A stretch of 55,665 nucleotides of DNA from CPC320 sp002684375 (GCA_965662545.1 CBFIHZ010000028.1:1-55665); one strand, 5' to 3'; numbered from the stretch's first letter, positions 34,701-43,496 are shown. Notes: generated from the letters alone by a model not told the origin. A program made the numbers and translations.

Positions 34701-35358
34701 TTTTAACATCCCCGGCTGCGATCAACTGATTGTTGTTTTGCACCACTGAAATCAATTCGCCAGCTGTGACATTGTATGCTTCAAGGCGCAGAGGGTCGAT
34801 AAGTACCTCAAGCATCTCGTCGCGGCTGCCAGCGATGCCCGCTTGCAGCACCGCGTCATTGCGCTCGAGCTTTTCTTGCAGATCGCGCGCAATTCGGCTC
34901 ATGGTACGTTCCGGGACCTGCCCGGTCAGATTGACGATAATGATCGGGAATTCTGAGAAGTTAATCTCGTTTATCGAATATTTTTCGACCCCTTCTGGAA
35001 ATTGCTCTTCGGCGTTGCTCATCGCGTCGCGCACATCCGCCATCACCTTGGTTTTGTTCCACCCAAACTCGAATTCGAGCGCCAGTCCGGCATAATTCTC
35101 TGCCGCCGTAGCGCTCATTTTTTTTAAACTGTCGAGATCGGCAAGTTCGGTCTCCATGGGCTTTATCAGCATCGCTTCGCTATCGGCCGCCGAGATTCCG
35201 GGGAAAACCACCGAGATGAAAAGCGCAGGGATTTCTATATCTGGCTCGCCCTCCTTTGGCAGACCGCTATAGGCCAATCCACCGGCAAGCAGACTTAAGA
35301 CGATAAAGGCCAGAACCATTCTTGCGCGGTTTGACGCCCAGTCTATAATATTGGTCAT
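31759..35358 (-). CDS. RND efflux pump permease with an extra two-helix insertion
   Basis: A 1199-residue AcrB/HME-like protein. Typical features: the start MTNIIDWASNRARMVLAFIV, PGISAADSEAMLIKPMETEL, two large periplasmic loops and GMLVDGAIVVVEY in helix 4, with a single proton-relay Asp (D402) and Gly in place of the second Asp of AcrB. Between helix 6 and the second half (about 495-585) lies an insertion with two more hydrophobic segments (511-530 and 550-568), which, with a longer tail, explains the length against the usual 1020-1060. It is translated after its adaptor with a 4-base overlap. The substrate (drug, metal or lipid) is unknown, and no TolC-like gene is nearby. Confidence 0.9.
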   Translation of the reverse strand: MTNIIDWASNRARMVLAFIVLSLLAGGLAYSGLPKEGEPDIEIPALFISVVFPGISAADSEAMLIKPMETELADLDSLKKMSATAAENYAGLALEFEFGWNKTKVMADVRDAMSNAEEQFPEGVEKYSINEINFSEFPIIIVNLTGQVPERTMSRIARDLQEKLERNDAVLQAGIAGSRDEMLEVLIDPLRLEAYNVTAGELISVVQNNNQLIAAGDVKTAQGSFSIKIPSSFKEVADVYALPVKTNGDRVVTLGELADISLTFQDRDGTSRFNGETTVALQVVKRKGYNLLDIAETVKQIIDTAKKDWPEQMRATVQVGTSNDQSVEVKSMVRQLESSVLTAVALVMIVVLCSLGTRAALLVGFAIPTSFLLCFALMAVVGVTISNMVMFGLILAVGMLVDGAIVVVEYADKQIARGVGPMHAYVQAAKRMFWPVASSTATTLCAFLPMLFWPGVPGEFMSMLPITLIFVLSASLVVALIYLPVLGGVSGRFSRRLTDMAGTLRAKLPWLLRAALVPIALYAMFLAVMQIVNPGYLFGGTPPLPGPASLLPGAVLFVIAAFCASVTLNAAKIKRRAKRIDARYKRTFFGSFIHLIAGNPIMPIVSIVGVGVVVMSVFNYFGENNNGVEFFVDSEAEQAIVYVKARGNLSLQQKDKLVRQAEAIILAHTGIKDAFAFAGNGGLNSNTGGAQRPKDSIGQIQLETIPWEDRSKRPDLDGDLVLATLQDKLDQIPGIQTEILVLAAGPSSGKPLHLRLKGSNWDDLLSATEIARQKFETTQALTQIEDSRPLPGIDWRIDVDVMKAGRYGADVATVGAMVQLVTRGILLDKMRVDSSDEEIEIRVRFPEKDRLLSTLDTVKLRTKDGLVPLANFVTRTPVPKLAEINRADQKRFIDVKADVLPEQTKARVNDSGQSTQQVITPSERIEELTKWLQTGPLPAGIEWEWTGDQEEQSESQAFLQSAFMGALGLMFIILLAQFNSFYNSVLVLLAVVLSTTGVLIGMIVMDQAFSIIMTGTGIVALAGIVVNNNIVLIDTYQEYCQYMPRIEAIVRTAEARIRPVLLTTITTMAGLAPMMFGLSMDFIQGGYSIDSPTALWWKQLATAVVFGLGIATILTLVFTPSMLALRIWTTTYILWMLRLLSRLSLGRSSQAARDWALQRSANRKRAPEIIWSDEPQDLSAIEGRSKPVPTQLPVAPVLK

Positions 35359-36791
35359 TGTGCGATCTCAGTCAGGGTCACCGCGACGTCGACATCGTCG
35401 ATGACGTATTCCTGACCCACAATGATCACCGTGGCGCTTTGTGCCAATCCAGTTAATAAAATCCCCTTTGGCGTGTCCCGCAGCAGTTTTACCGCGCGAA
35501 ACTGGGCGCGCGAGTTGGTGTCGACGATCCGTACACCCAATTTGCCATCATCGTTGAGGGTCAGCGCTGACTGCGGAAGTAGATGGGCCTTTGCGCCATC
35601 CGAGGCAATTAAAATCTCGGCGGTCTGGCCATCTCGCAGGTGCAGGTCTGTATTCGGCACCTGAATTTCAATGCGAAAGGTTCGGGTTTCAGGGTCGGCG
35701 CTGCGTGAGATAAAGGTCACATGTCCGGTCACAGCCTCGCCGCCTGCAGCAAGTTTTGCGCCGGCCTTTGCTCCAATACCCACTTTGTTCACTTCTGTCT
35801 CGGGCACGAAGCCGACCAGTTTAAGCGGATCAAGTTGAATGATGGTGGCGCAATGCCCACCCGCAGGGCCATTGGCTTGCATCAGGCTGCCAAACTCGGC
35901 AGTGTCTGTCTCCAGCAAGCCGTCGAAGGGGGCTGTGATGGTAAGCTGTTCAATTTCGCGTTCGACGGTGGCGACGCTTGCTTCTGCTGACTGAATGCCG
36001 GCGCGCGCGCTTTCCAAACCGGACTTTGCCGCCTGAACGGCGGCTTCCCCGGCTCGGACACCCGCTTGTGTCGTGGCCACGCGTGTCTCTGTCGCATAGC
36101 CGCCCTGTGACAGTTTTAGTGCGGCATTATTATTGATTTTCGCTTCATCAAGGCGGGCTTGCGCCTCTTCTTGGTGTGCTCTGGCTTCGGGGACGCGCGC
36201 CAAAGCTTCGGCGAGGCGTGCGCGTGCGTCGGAAAGGGTCGCCATCCGTGTTCCGGGGTCGAGTTTGCACAGTTCTTGCCCCTTGCTCACCATGCGTCCT
36301 TTGCGCAACGGCACAGACACTACTTTACCTGAGGTCTCGGCCATCACATCTACTTGGCGTGCTGCCTCGGTCCGTCCACGCAACACAACCGCGGTGTCGA
36401 CCAGTCGCGCTTCAGACAGCAGCGCGACCACCTTTACCGGCTGTGGTTTGTTATCCATTTCATTTACCGTTTTTGCAGGTATCGACCCGCTGTGATCGGC
36501 GTCATCAGTGCCCACTCCGATGGGCGGTTCAGATTGTGTGTCTGGATCTGACGTTACGATGGCGCCACTATCGGACGGCATAGCAGCGAGGGTCACATCG
36601 GCGGTTTTGCCGAGCTCTGACTGCTCTTTTTGTGGCTGTTGTTCGAGAGTGAACTCGGGCGATGAGATTGCAGAGACCAGAGCGTCCAAGTCGCCGTTTG
36701 CCGCGAAACTTTTAAGAGCGGCGCGCTCGAACACCAAAATGTACAATGAGAGTGCCACGAAAAGTGCTGAAATAACCGAGATAAATTTCAT
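35355..36791 (-). CDS. RND periplasmic adaptor (HlyD/MFP family)
   Basis: A 478-residue adaptor with an N-terminal anchor (MKFISVISALFVALSLYILV), a roughly 110-residue acidic and Ser/Pro-rich linker, then a lipoyl/barrel-sandwich domain (VMAETSGKVVSVPLRKG), a long helical hairpin rich in Ala and Glu (ARLAEALARVPEARAHQEE to EAAVQAAKSGLESARAGIQ), and beta-barrel and membrane-proximal domains (TITAPFDGLLET, GHVTFISRSADPETRTFRIE). I chose ATG 36791 (AAAGG five bases upstream) over ATG 36848. The extended acidic linker is longer than usual. It should bridge the pump to an outer-membrane channel encoded elsewhere. Confidence 0.88.
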   Translation of the reverse strand: MKFISVISALFVALSLYILVFERAALKSFAANGDLDALVSAISSPEFTLEQQPQKEQSELGKTADVTLAAMPSDSGAIVTSDPDTQSEPPIGVGTDDADHSGSIPAKTVNEMDNKPQPVKVVALLSEARLVDTAVVLRGRTEAARQVDVMAETSGKVVSVPLRKGRMVSKGQELCKLDPGTRMATLSDARARLAEALARVPEARAHQEEAQARLDEAKINNNAALKLSQGGYATETRVATTQAGVRAGEAAVQAAKSGLESARAGIQSAEASVATVEREIEQLTITAPFDGLLETDTAEFGSLMQANGPAGGHCATIIQLDPLKLVGFVPETEVNKVGIGAKAGAKLAAGGEAVTGHVTFISRSADPETRTFRIEIQVPNTDLHLRDGQTAEILIASDGAKAHLLPQSALTLNDDGKLGVRIVDTNSRAQFRAVKLLRDTPKGILLTGLAQSATVIIVGQEYVIDDVDVAVTLTEIAQ

Positions 36792-36870
36792 AAGTGCCTT
36801 TCTCGACCAAGAATACAGGGCGCTGATTACGAACTTGTGCCAGCTCATGAGCGTTGGACGCAGAAAACCA

Positions 36871-36944
36871 AAGCCCTTGGCAGATATAAGCTATTCTAGG
36901 GTGGGATCAAGATCGTGCTCAGGAATGTTGCAAGCCCTTGGCAG
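36871..36944. repeat. 13-bp direct repeat in the adaptor/yfgM divergent region
   Basis: AAGCCCTTGGCAG occurs at 36871-36883 and 36932-36944, 61 bases apart. The second copy contains the -35-like TTGGCA of the promoter below. Confidence 0.7.
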
Positions 36945-36966
36945 GCCGCGAGCTTCAGGTTAAGAG
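36938..36966 (+). promoter_or_regulatory. promoter-like sequence for the yfgM-bamB-der run
   Basis: TTGGCA (36938-36943), 17 bases, TAAGAG (36961-36966), ending 25 bases before ATG 36991, which has GAGGA as ribosome-binding site. The -10 element is weak. Confidence 0.4.
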
Positions 36967-36990
36967 AGGGCATCACAGAGGAAAAACCCA

Positions 36991-37653
36991 ATGAGCGACA
37001 CGGATAGTTTTATCGACGAAGTTAACGAAGAAGTCCGGCGGGACCGGATGTTTAATCTGTTCCGTCGCTATGGGTGGATCGCGGTTGCGGCGGTATTGCT
37101 GCTGGTTGGCGGTGCGGCGTGGAATGAATGGCGCGCCTCGCAGGAGCAGGCGCAGGCCGAAGCTATGGGCGATGCGATTGTTGCGGCGCTGAATTTGGAA
37201 ACGGCGTCCGCGCGGGCTGCGGCCCTGCAAGAAATCGAGGTGACCCAAGCATCGGCAATCGTGCAACTGTTGAGTGCTGCACAATTGGCGTCAGATGATC
37301 GCGGAGATGAAGCCGTCGCGCAATTGACAGCCGTTCAAAGCAACGAAGCTTTGCCGTTGATTTACCGTCAGATCGCCGAGTTTAAGTCTTTGGTAATTGC
37401 TGACGCAGGCCAGAGCGTCGAGACACGGCGCAACGGCTTTGAGGATTTAATCTCCTCGGGTTCTGCCCTGCGTGTTCTGTCCGAAGAGCAGTTGGCGCTG
37501 CTTGACATCGGGGCAAATGATGTGGGTGGGGCGCTTGTACGGCTGCAACGACTGCTTGAGGATTCAGAAATTACACCGGGTGTACGCCGTCGCGTGACAC
37601 AATTAATCACTGCGCTCGGGGCAAAGCCCGGTGATACCCCAACGGGTGGCTGA
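36991..37653 (+). CDS. YfgM-like tetratricopeptide membrane protein
   Basis: A 220-residue protein with one membrane helix (about 27-44, YGWIAVAAVLLLVGGAAW) after a short charged cytoplasmic start and a periplasmic helical-repeat part (ASAIVQLLSAAQLASDDRGD, LPLIYRQIAEFKSL, LRVLSEEQLALLDI). The family, ancillary to the Sec translocon and periplasmic chaperones, stands next to bamB in many proteobacteria, as here. The next gene begins right after or overlaps its stop, depending on the start. Confidence 0.85.
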   Translation: MSDTDSFIDEVNEEVRRDRMFNLFRRYGWIAVAAVLLLVGGAAWNEWRASQEQAQAEAMGDAIVAALNLETASARAAALQEIEVTQASAIVQLLSAAQLASDDRGDEAVAQLTAVQSNEALPLIYRQIAEFKSLVIADAGQSVETRRNGFEDLISSGSALRVLSEEQLALLDIGANDVGGALVRLQRLLEDSEITPGVRRRVTQLITALGAKPGDTPTGG

Positions 37654-37720
37654 GATGATTTGTTTGGCCGCGCACAGAAACTTATGGGACAACCTGTCTG
37701 AGCGAGGCGCGGGCGGCACC

Positions 37721-39043
37721 ATGGGTCGCTGGTCCAAAAAAGCTTTGATTTTGATGTCGGCGGTAGCGCTGCTGGGGTGCAGTGATCTTGAGATACTTCC
37801 CGGCGAGCGACAATCGGTACGCAGTATCCTCAATGATGCAGGTCAAGTCCGGCGTGAAGCGCCCTTAGGACCCACGGCAATTGACCTGCCCAAAGCAACA
37901 CGGTCGGCCAGTTGGTCCCACAGGATAGGTACGCCGAAATATCGTACGACGCACTCGGCACTGAACCCAGAGTTTTCCCTGCAATGGTCGGCCCCGATTG
38001 GGGAGGGTGACAGCCGGCGGTACCGGATCAATGCTGACCCGGTCGCAGCCCAAGATCGGGTGTTTACGCTCGATGCTCACGCGCTGGTCACTGCGACGTC
38101 AAGCGAAGGACAAACCCTTTGGACGTATGATCTGACACCGGCCCGCGATGGAGTTGGTGACGCTGGCGGTGGCGGCCTGGCCTTTGGCGAAAACAAGCTT
38201 TTTGTCACCAGCGGTTATGGAACATTGACCGCTCTAGACCCGAAAACTGGTCTGCCTGTTTGGGTGCATGACCTCAACGCCGGTGGCACCGGCACGCCGT
38301 CCGTTTATGATGGCGTGGTTTATGTGGTGGCTGGCGACGGCACAGCAGTTGCGCTTGAGGCAGACACGGGACGTATGCGCTGGGAAGTCGATGCCGCGAC
38401 CAGTTCGGCTGCAGGCGTTGATGGTGGGGCGGCACCGGCTGTGACTAACAAATTCGTCGTCTTTGCCCTAGCGAGTGGTGAAATATTCAGCGTCTTCCGT
38501 AAAGGTGGCCTGAGATATTGGTCCAATCTGATGTCAGGCAAGCGTGTTGGGGTTGCAGCTGCGACCATAAATGACGTCACCAGCGATCCGGTCGTAGTAG
38601 ACGATACCGTTTATGTCGGCAGTCACTCTGGACGCTTGGTGGCTTTGGATATTTCTAGCGGCAAGCGGCGTTGGACACTTCAAGAGGGGGCTTTAGGTCC
38701 GGTGTGGCCTGTGGGTGGGTCGTTATTTTTCGTGTCTGACAACAACAAACTGATGCGGGTTCGGGCTAAAGATGGGCGGATAGTGTGGTCGGTTGATTTG
38801 CCTTACTTCACTAAATATAATCCAAAACGCAGCGTGCGGATTTTTGCACATTATGGCCCTGTGCTGGCAGGGGGGCAGCTGGTCATCGCCTCTGACGATG
38901 GGCTGTTGCGGTTGTTTGACCCTGTCTCTGGGGCCCTGCTGCGCAGCTTGCCGATCCCGGATGGAGCAACAACCTCACCAATTCTTGTGGATGGCACAAT
39001 GTACATCGTGTCGGGCAAAGGTGAATTGCACGCTTTCCGTTGA
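37721..39043 (+). CDS. bamB: outer-membrane assembly lipoprotein BamB (PQQ-like beta-propeller)
   Basis: A 440-residue lipoprotein from ATG 37721: signal MGRWSKKALILMSAVALLGC with lipobox LLGC (C20), followed by S21. The body is a beta-propeller of PQQ-like blades (DRVFTLDAHALVTATS, YGTLTALDPKTGLPVW, DGTAVALEADTGRMRW, SGRLVALDISSGKRRW), matching BamB of the BAM complex. Starts further upstream (37655, 37631) are open but put extra residues ahead of the signal peptide; no strong ribosome-binding site decides. It lies between yfgM and der, the usual arrangement. Confidence 0.88.
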   Translation: MGRWSKKALILMSAVALLGCSDLEILPGERQSVRSILNDAGQVRREAPLGPTAIDLPKATRSASWSHRIGTPKYRTTHSALNPEFSLQWSAPIGEGDSRRYRINADPVAAQDRVFTLDAHALVTATSSEGQTLWTYDLTPARDGVGDAGGGGLAFGENKLFVTSGYGTLTALDPKTGLPVWVHDLNAGGTGTPSVYDGVVYVVAGDGTAVALEADTGRMRWEVDAATSSAAGVDGGAAPAVTNKFVVFALASGEIFSVFRKGGLRYWSNLMSGKRVGVAAATINDVTSDPVVVDDTVYVGSHSGRLVALDISSGKRRWTLQEGALGPVWPVGGSLFFVSDNNKLMRVRAKDGRIVWSVDLPYFTKYNPKRSVRIFAHYGPVLAGGQLVIASDDGLLRLFDPVSGALLRSLPIPDGATTSPILVDGTMYIVSGKGELHAFR

Positions 39044-39090
39044 TGCTTAATTGCTGTAGGTCCACACGCTGACACATTTGGAGTGTTTGA

Positions 39091-40548
39091 ATGTCCTTTA
39101 CCCTTGCCATCGTGGGGCGCCCGAATGTGGGCAAGTCTACGCTGTTTAACCGTCTTGTCGGCAAAAGACTTGCGCTTGTGGATGATCAACCCGGCGTGAC
39201 CCGCGATCTGCGCGAAGGAGAGGCGCGGCTTGCCGATTTGCGCTTTACGGTGATTGACACCGCTGGTCTGGAAGAGGTCACTGACGAAAGCCTGCAGGGC
39301 CGGATGCGTCGGTTGACCGAGCGGGCAGTGGATATGGCAGATATTTGTCTGTTTATGGTGGACGCTCGGGTCGGCGTGACCTCGACCGACGAGGTGTTTG
39401 CGGACATCCTGCGCAAACGGGCTAAACATGTCTTTCTTGCTGCAAACAAAGCTGAGGGCGCTGTGGCGGATGCGGGCGTGATTGAGGCGTGGAATTTGGG
39501 ATTGGGAGAGCCTTTGCGTATCTCGGCCGAGCATGGCGAGGGTATGAGCGATCTGCACGCGGCGTTAATGCCTCTTGCGGATGATTTTAAACGAACGCGG
39601 ACTGTCGAGACGCCGTTGACCGACGTTGATGTCAGCGAAGACGACGAAGAGGGACCGCGCAAACCCACTGGTGACCGGCCGCTACAGGTCGCCGTGGTTG
39701 GGCGTCCCAATGCCGGAAAATCAACGCTGATCAACGAAATACTTGGGGAAGACCGGTTGTTGACGGGCCCCGAGGCCGGCATCACCCGCGATGCCATATC
39801 GCTGCGTCTGGAGTGGGATGAAATGCCGGTGCGCATCTTTGATACAGCGGGTATGCGCAAAAAAGCCAAAGTGCAGGACAAGCTTGAAAAGCTCTCTGTT
39901 GGTGACGGGTTGCGGGCGGTGAAGTTTGCCGAAGTGGTGATTGTGCTGTTAGATGCTGCGATTCCGTTCGAGCAACAGGATTTGCGGATTGCCGATTTGG
40001 CCGAGCGCGAGGGGCGGGCTGTGGTCGTGGCGGTCAATAAATGGGACATAGAGGACGACAAGCAAAATAAACTGCGCGATTTGCGCGAATCGTTTGAGCG
40101 GTTGCTGCCACAGCTGCGCGGTGCCCCGCTGGTGACGGTCTCGGCGAAAACTGGCAAAGGCCTCGATCGGCTGCGGAGTGCCGTAGAGAAAGCTTATGAT
40201 GTGTGGAACCGCCGGGTGACCACCGCACAGCTGAACCGTTGGCTGGCGGGTATGGTTGAAGCGCATCCGCCCCCAGCACCAGGTGGACGCCGGATTAAGC
40301 TGCGTTATATGACCCAGGCCAAAACTCGGCCGCCGGGCTTTGTGGTAATGTGTTCGCATCCAGACAAAGTACCGGAAAGCTATTCTCGCTATCTTGTTAA
40401 TGGTTTACGGGTCGACTTTGATATGCCGGGAACGCCGGTGCGACTGACCATGCGCTCACAATCAGATAAGAACCCTTATAAGGGCAAAACTAAGGCGGCG
40501 CCGTCGAAACTACGCAAACATCTGTCGCCTCGGGCACATGATAAATAG
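39091..40548 (+). CDS. der: ribosome biogenesis GTPase Der (EngA)
   Basis: A 485-residue tandem GTPase. G1 motifs are GRPNVGKST (8-16) and GRPNAGKST (204-212); G3 motifs are DTAGLEE and DTAGMRKKAKV; G4 motifs are NKAEG and NKWDI. The C-terminal KH-like domain (RRIKLRYMTQAKTRPPGFVV) and basic tail bind 50S ribosomal subunits. A roughly 20-residue acidic linker (VSEDDEEGPRKP) joins the two G-domains. It is essential for 50S assembly in bacteria. It follows bamB. Confidence 0.96.
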   Translation: MSFTLAIVGRPNVGKSTLFNRLVGKRLALVDDQPGVTRDLREGEARLADLRFTVIDTAGLEEVTDESLQGRMRRLTERAVDMADICLFMVDARVGVTSTDEVFADILRKRAKHVFLAANKAEGAVADAGVIEAWNLGLGEPLRISAEHGEGMSDLHAALMPLADDFKRTRTVETPLTDVDVSEDDEEGPRKPTGDRPLQVAVVGRPNAGKSTLINEILGEDRLLTGPEAGITRDAISLRLEWDEMPVRIFDTAGMRKKAKVQDKLEKLSVGDGLRAVKFAEVVIVLLDAAIPFEQQDLRIADLAEREGRAVVVAVNKWDIEDDKQNKLRDLRESFERLLPQLRGAPLVTVSAKTGKGLDRLRSAVEKAYDVWNRRVTTAQLNRWLAGMVEAHPPPAPGGRRIKLRYMTQAKTRPPGFVVMCSHPDKVPESYSRYLVNGLRVDFDMPGTPVRLTMRSQSDKNPYKGKTKAAPSKLRKHLSPRAHDK

Positions 40549-40574
40549 CGATTAATCTAGGTTAATGTTTTTCG

Positions 40575-41561
40575 TTAAGTCCATAAATCTGTGGATAAAT
40601 ATTTCAACCCTGAGTCACAAATCACCGCCGCAATGGTCTTACCCCTCATGTCGTTTTGCAGCAGTTGCAGCGCTGCGGCGACATTGGCACCGCCGGAAAA
40701 ACCACCAAAAATGCCCTCTTTGGCGGCCAGATCGCGAGTAATCTGTCGGGCGGTCTGCCCTGAGATCTGGATATAGCCATCCACCGGCGTATCGATTAAA
40801 AATTGAAGGTCTTTAATGCTATAGCCGCCGCCTTGTATTGGATGCGCGGGGTGGGTAACCGGTTGACCGGCTTGCAGCGCCGCGCCTTCGGGCTCAACAA
40901 CAAAGCAGCGAATGTCTGGGTCACGCTGCTTGAGTGCCCGGGTCACACCTGCATAGGTACCGCCTGATCCAATAAAATCAACAAAACCATCTAGTTCACC
41001 GCCACTCTGCAAGTAAATTTCTGGACCGGTCCCGTCAAAATGTGCCCGCCAATTGCCCTCAAGTTTAAACTGATCGGCGCGAAATGCGCCGCGCTCGGCG
41101 GTGATTTTCTGGGCCACGTCTTCGACCAGCGCCAGATCTGCCCCCGAAACTTGCCCGGCCACAGCCCCTGCGCATTGGGCTACCAAAACCACTTCGGCGC
41201 CCAAGGCACGCATCATGCGCGCGCGTTCAGGTGAATTGCCCTGCGACATCACCGCAACAAACTTATATCCTTTGATGGCACAAACAATGGCGAGGCCTGT
41301 GCCCATATTGCCAGAGGTCAACTCGACCACGGTCTGGTTTGGTGCCAGTTGGCCGGCGGCTTCGGCGGCCTCGATCACGCCTTTGGCCGCGCGGTCTTTT
41401 TTGGAAAACCCCGGCAGCAAATAATCCAGCTTGGCCAAGATGGTGCCGCTGACCCCATAGGCGCGGGTCAGCCGGTCAAGACGCACCAAAGGGGTCTGCT
41501 GCATCGTGTCCAGAACCGAGGCAAGCGGCTGTTGCGCATTGTCATCTGCCCTATGCTGCAT
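40575..41561 (-). CDS. cysteine-synthase-family PLP-dependent enzyme
   Basis: A 328-residue fold-type II PLP enzyme. The PLP lysine is in PGFSKKDRAAK (K55, before Asp), and the substrate loop is TSGNMGTGL (82-90), where CysK has TSGNTG; the phosphate-binding loop is GSGGTYAG. TPLVRLDRL is near the N-terminus. Candidates are cysteine synthase, a cystathionine-beta-synthase-like enzyme or a related beta-elimination/replacement enzyme; the changed Thr-to-Met residue and the absence of cys genes nearby make CysK itself uncertain. I chose ATG 41561 (GGGGAAAG upstream) over the open start at 41630, which would overlap serS. Confidence 0.85.
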   Translation of the reverse strand: MQHRADDNAQQPLASVLDTMQQTPLVRLDRLTRAYGVSGTILAKLDYLLPGFSKKDRAAKGVIEAAEAAGQLAPNQTVVELTSGNMGTGLAIVCAIKGYKFVAVMSQGNSPERARMMRALGAEVVLVAQCAGAVAGQVSGADLALVEDVAQKITAERGAFRADQFKLEGNWRAHFDGTGPEIYLQSGGELDGFVDFIGSGGTYAGVTRALKQRDPDIRCFVVEPEGAALQAGQPVTHPAHPIQGGGYSIKDLQFLIDTPVDGYIQISGQTARQITRDLAAKEGIFGGFSGGANVAAALQLLQNDMRGKTIAAVICDSGLKYLSTDLWT

Positions 41562-41586
41562 CACTTTCCCCTGTTGTTGCTGGTGC

Positions 41587-42879
41587 TCAGGCCAGTACCC
41601 CCGCAGCGGTAATTTGGGATTTTCCCCCAAGATATGCGTGCAGAACCGCTGGCAATTGTACGGACCCGTCTGCTTGCTGGCCGTTTTCTAACACTGCGAT
41701 CAAACAGCGTCCTACCGCCAGACCCGAGCCGTTCAGCGTGTGCACATATTCGGGTTTGCCCCCGTCGGCGGGTTTAAAGCGGGCGTTCATCCGTCTGGCC
41801 TGAAAATCACCCGTGGTCGAGACGGAACTGATTTCGCGATAGGCGTTCTGGCCGGGCAACCACGCCTCGATGTCATAGGTGCGGCGCGCGCCAAAGCCCA
41901 TGTCACCGGTGCACAAAAGCACGGTGCGGTAGGGCACGCCCAATTGCTCAAGCAGATCTTCGGCACAGCGCAGCATGCGCTTTTGCTCACCGTCAGACGC
42001 ATCGGGATGGGTCACCGAGACCATTTCGACTTTTTCAAATTGGTGCTGGCGCAGCATGCCAGCGGTATCGCGTCCGGCACTGCCGGCCTCAGAGCGAAAG
42101 CACAGCGTATGCGCAGTCATCCGGATCGGCAGAGCGGCCTCGTCCAAAACATCCCCAGCCACCGAATAAGTCAGCGGCACCTCTGAGGTGGGCACCAGCC
42201 ACCAGCCATTGGTGGTTTGATAGCTGTCATCGCCAAACTTGGGCAGCTTGTCGGTGCCATACATCGCCTCGTCGCGCACCAGCACCGGGGTGTTGGTTTC
42301 GGTCAGGCCATTTTTATCCACATGGGTGTCGATCATAAATTGCGCCAGTGCCCGATGCAGCCGCGCCACGGCCCCCGACAGCACCACAAACCGCGATCCT
42401 GACAGTTTGGCCCCGAGATCGAAATTCAGCTGTGCGGCAACCGAGCTGATTTCATAATGTTCGCGCGGCTCAAAGTCGAACGCCGGTGGTGTGCCCCATT
42501 TGGCAATCTCAAGATTGTCGTCCTCATCGGCCCCGTCGGGCACGTCATCGGCGGGCAGGTTGGGGATAACCGCCAGCATATCGGTGAGCGTGGCGTCTTC
42601 GGCTTTGGCCTCGTCGTGCAGGCGCGCAACCTCGGCTTTTTTCTCGGCCACCAGCGCGCGCAGGCGGGTGAATTCGGCCTCGTCGCCACTGGCTTTGGCG
42701 GCGCCGACCAATTTGCTGGCTTTGTTCTGTTCGGCCTGCGCGGTTTCGGCGGCGGTGATTTTGCTGCGCCGCGCCTCGTCTTGGGCCAACAGTGTCGCAG
42801 ACAGTGGTGCATCGCCCCGGCGGGCGAGGCCTGCATCAAAAGCGGCGGGGGTGTCACGAATGGCGCGGATATCGTGCAT
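41587..42879 (-). CDS. serS: serine--tRNA ligase
   Basis: A 430-residue class II aminoacyl-tRNA synthetase. The N-terminal coiled-coil arm (about 30-110, AAETAQAEQNKASKLVGAAK) holds tRNA-Ser. Motif 2 is FRSEAGSAGRDTAGMLRQHQ, with the serine-binding TSEVPLT segment before it, and motif 3 is NGSGLAVGRCLIAVLENGQ. The start MHDIRAIRDT is supported by AGGAG eight bases upstream; the longer frame to 43050 is not. Length fits the family. Confidence 0.96.
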   Translation of the reverse strand: MHDIRAIRDTPAAFDAGLARRGDAPLSATLLAQDEARRSKITAAETAQAEQNKASKLVGAAKASGDEAEFTRLRALVAEKKAEVARLHDEAKAEDATLTDMLAVIPNLPADDVPDGADEDDNLEIAKWGTPPAFDFEPREHYEISSVAAQLNFDLGAKLSGSRFVVLSGAVARLHRALAQFMIDTHVDKNGLTETNTPVLVRDEAMYGTDKLPKFGDDSYQTTNGWWLVPTSEVPLTYSVAGDVLDEAALPIRMTAHTLCFRSEAGSAGRDTAGMLRQHQFEKVEMVSVTHPDASDGEQKRMLRCAEDLLEQLGVPYRTVLLCTGDMGFGARRTYDIEAWLPGQNAYREISSVSTTGDFQARRMNARFKPADGGKPEYVHTLNGSGLAVGRCLIAVLENGQQADGSVQLPAVLHAYLGGKSQITAAGVLA

Positions 42880-43141
42880 CAGAAATCTCCTGTTGGTCTT
42901 TGAATCGGTGCTATGGGCTTTATGCACCAGTTCTTTTGCCGAGGGTAGGGGGCAGAAAAGCGGCTTTCGCCACCGCCACCATTGCTGTTGCGCACGGGGC
43001 TGTTTGAGATTCTTAATCGGCGCCGGATGCTGTCGCCAATGCGCCTGCACTCATAGTCAAAAGTTATCGTTTAATAATGAAAATTTGCTTTGCACTTTTT
43101 CCCATCCTAGTGTTTTTTCAGCAAAAAAATGGGGATGGTCT

Positions 43142-43468
43142 ATGGTTGTTAAAATTCTTGCCGGTCTGGTGTTTGCGCTGTTGCCGATTATGGCGGCGCT
43201 GCGCGCAGATGTGAATGTGATTGATCTGATGTCGGTGCTGTATGTTGGTATTGGGACGGTGTGTTTTGTTGCGGCCTCGCCGCACAACCGGTGGCAGGCG
43301 ATGGGCATCGGCGGTCTGCTCAGCGGGCTGAGCGGGTGTTTGTTGGGCATAGCGATCACGCTACAAAGCTATGCGCCGGCCGAGATGACGCTGCCGCTGA
43401 GCTATGCGGTGTTGCCGCTGCTGTATGGCGCGGTGATCTTTGGCATTGCGAAAATGCTGGCCAAATAA
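43142..43468 (+). CDS. small membrane protein of unknown function
   Basis: A 108-residue hydrophobic protein with about four membrane helices (ILAGLVFALLPIMAALR, LMSVLYVGIGTVCFVAA, GIGGLLSGLSGCLLGIAI, LSYAVLPLLYGAVIFGIA). It starts at ATG 43142 with GGGGA upstream and diverges from serS. No known domain is recognised. The longer in-frame frame back to 42491 runs across serS and is not coding. Confidence 0.7.
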   Translation: MVVKILAGLVFALLPIMAALRADVNVIDLMSVLYVGIGTVCFVAASPHNRWQAMGIGGLLSGLSGCLLGIAITLQSYAPAEMTLPLSYAVLPLLYGAVIFGIAKMLAK

Positions 43469-43496
43469 ACCACGGGCGAATTATAAAACTGGCCAA

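Noticed and set aside
39186..40157. A 323-residue minus-strand frame inside der
   Set aside because: Serine/arginine-rich shadow frame; der on the plus strand carries all GTPase motifs.
42491..43141. Upstream extension of the small membrane protein frame through serS
   Set aside because: It is antisense to serS and low in coding character; ATG 43142 has its own ribosome-binding site.
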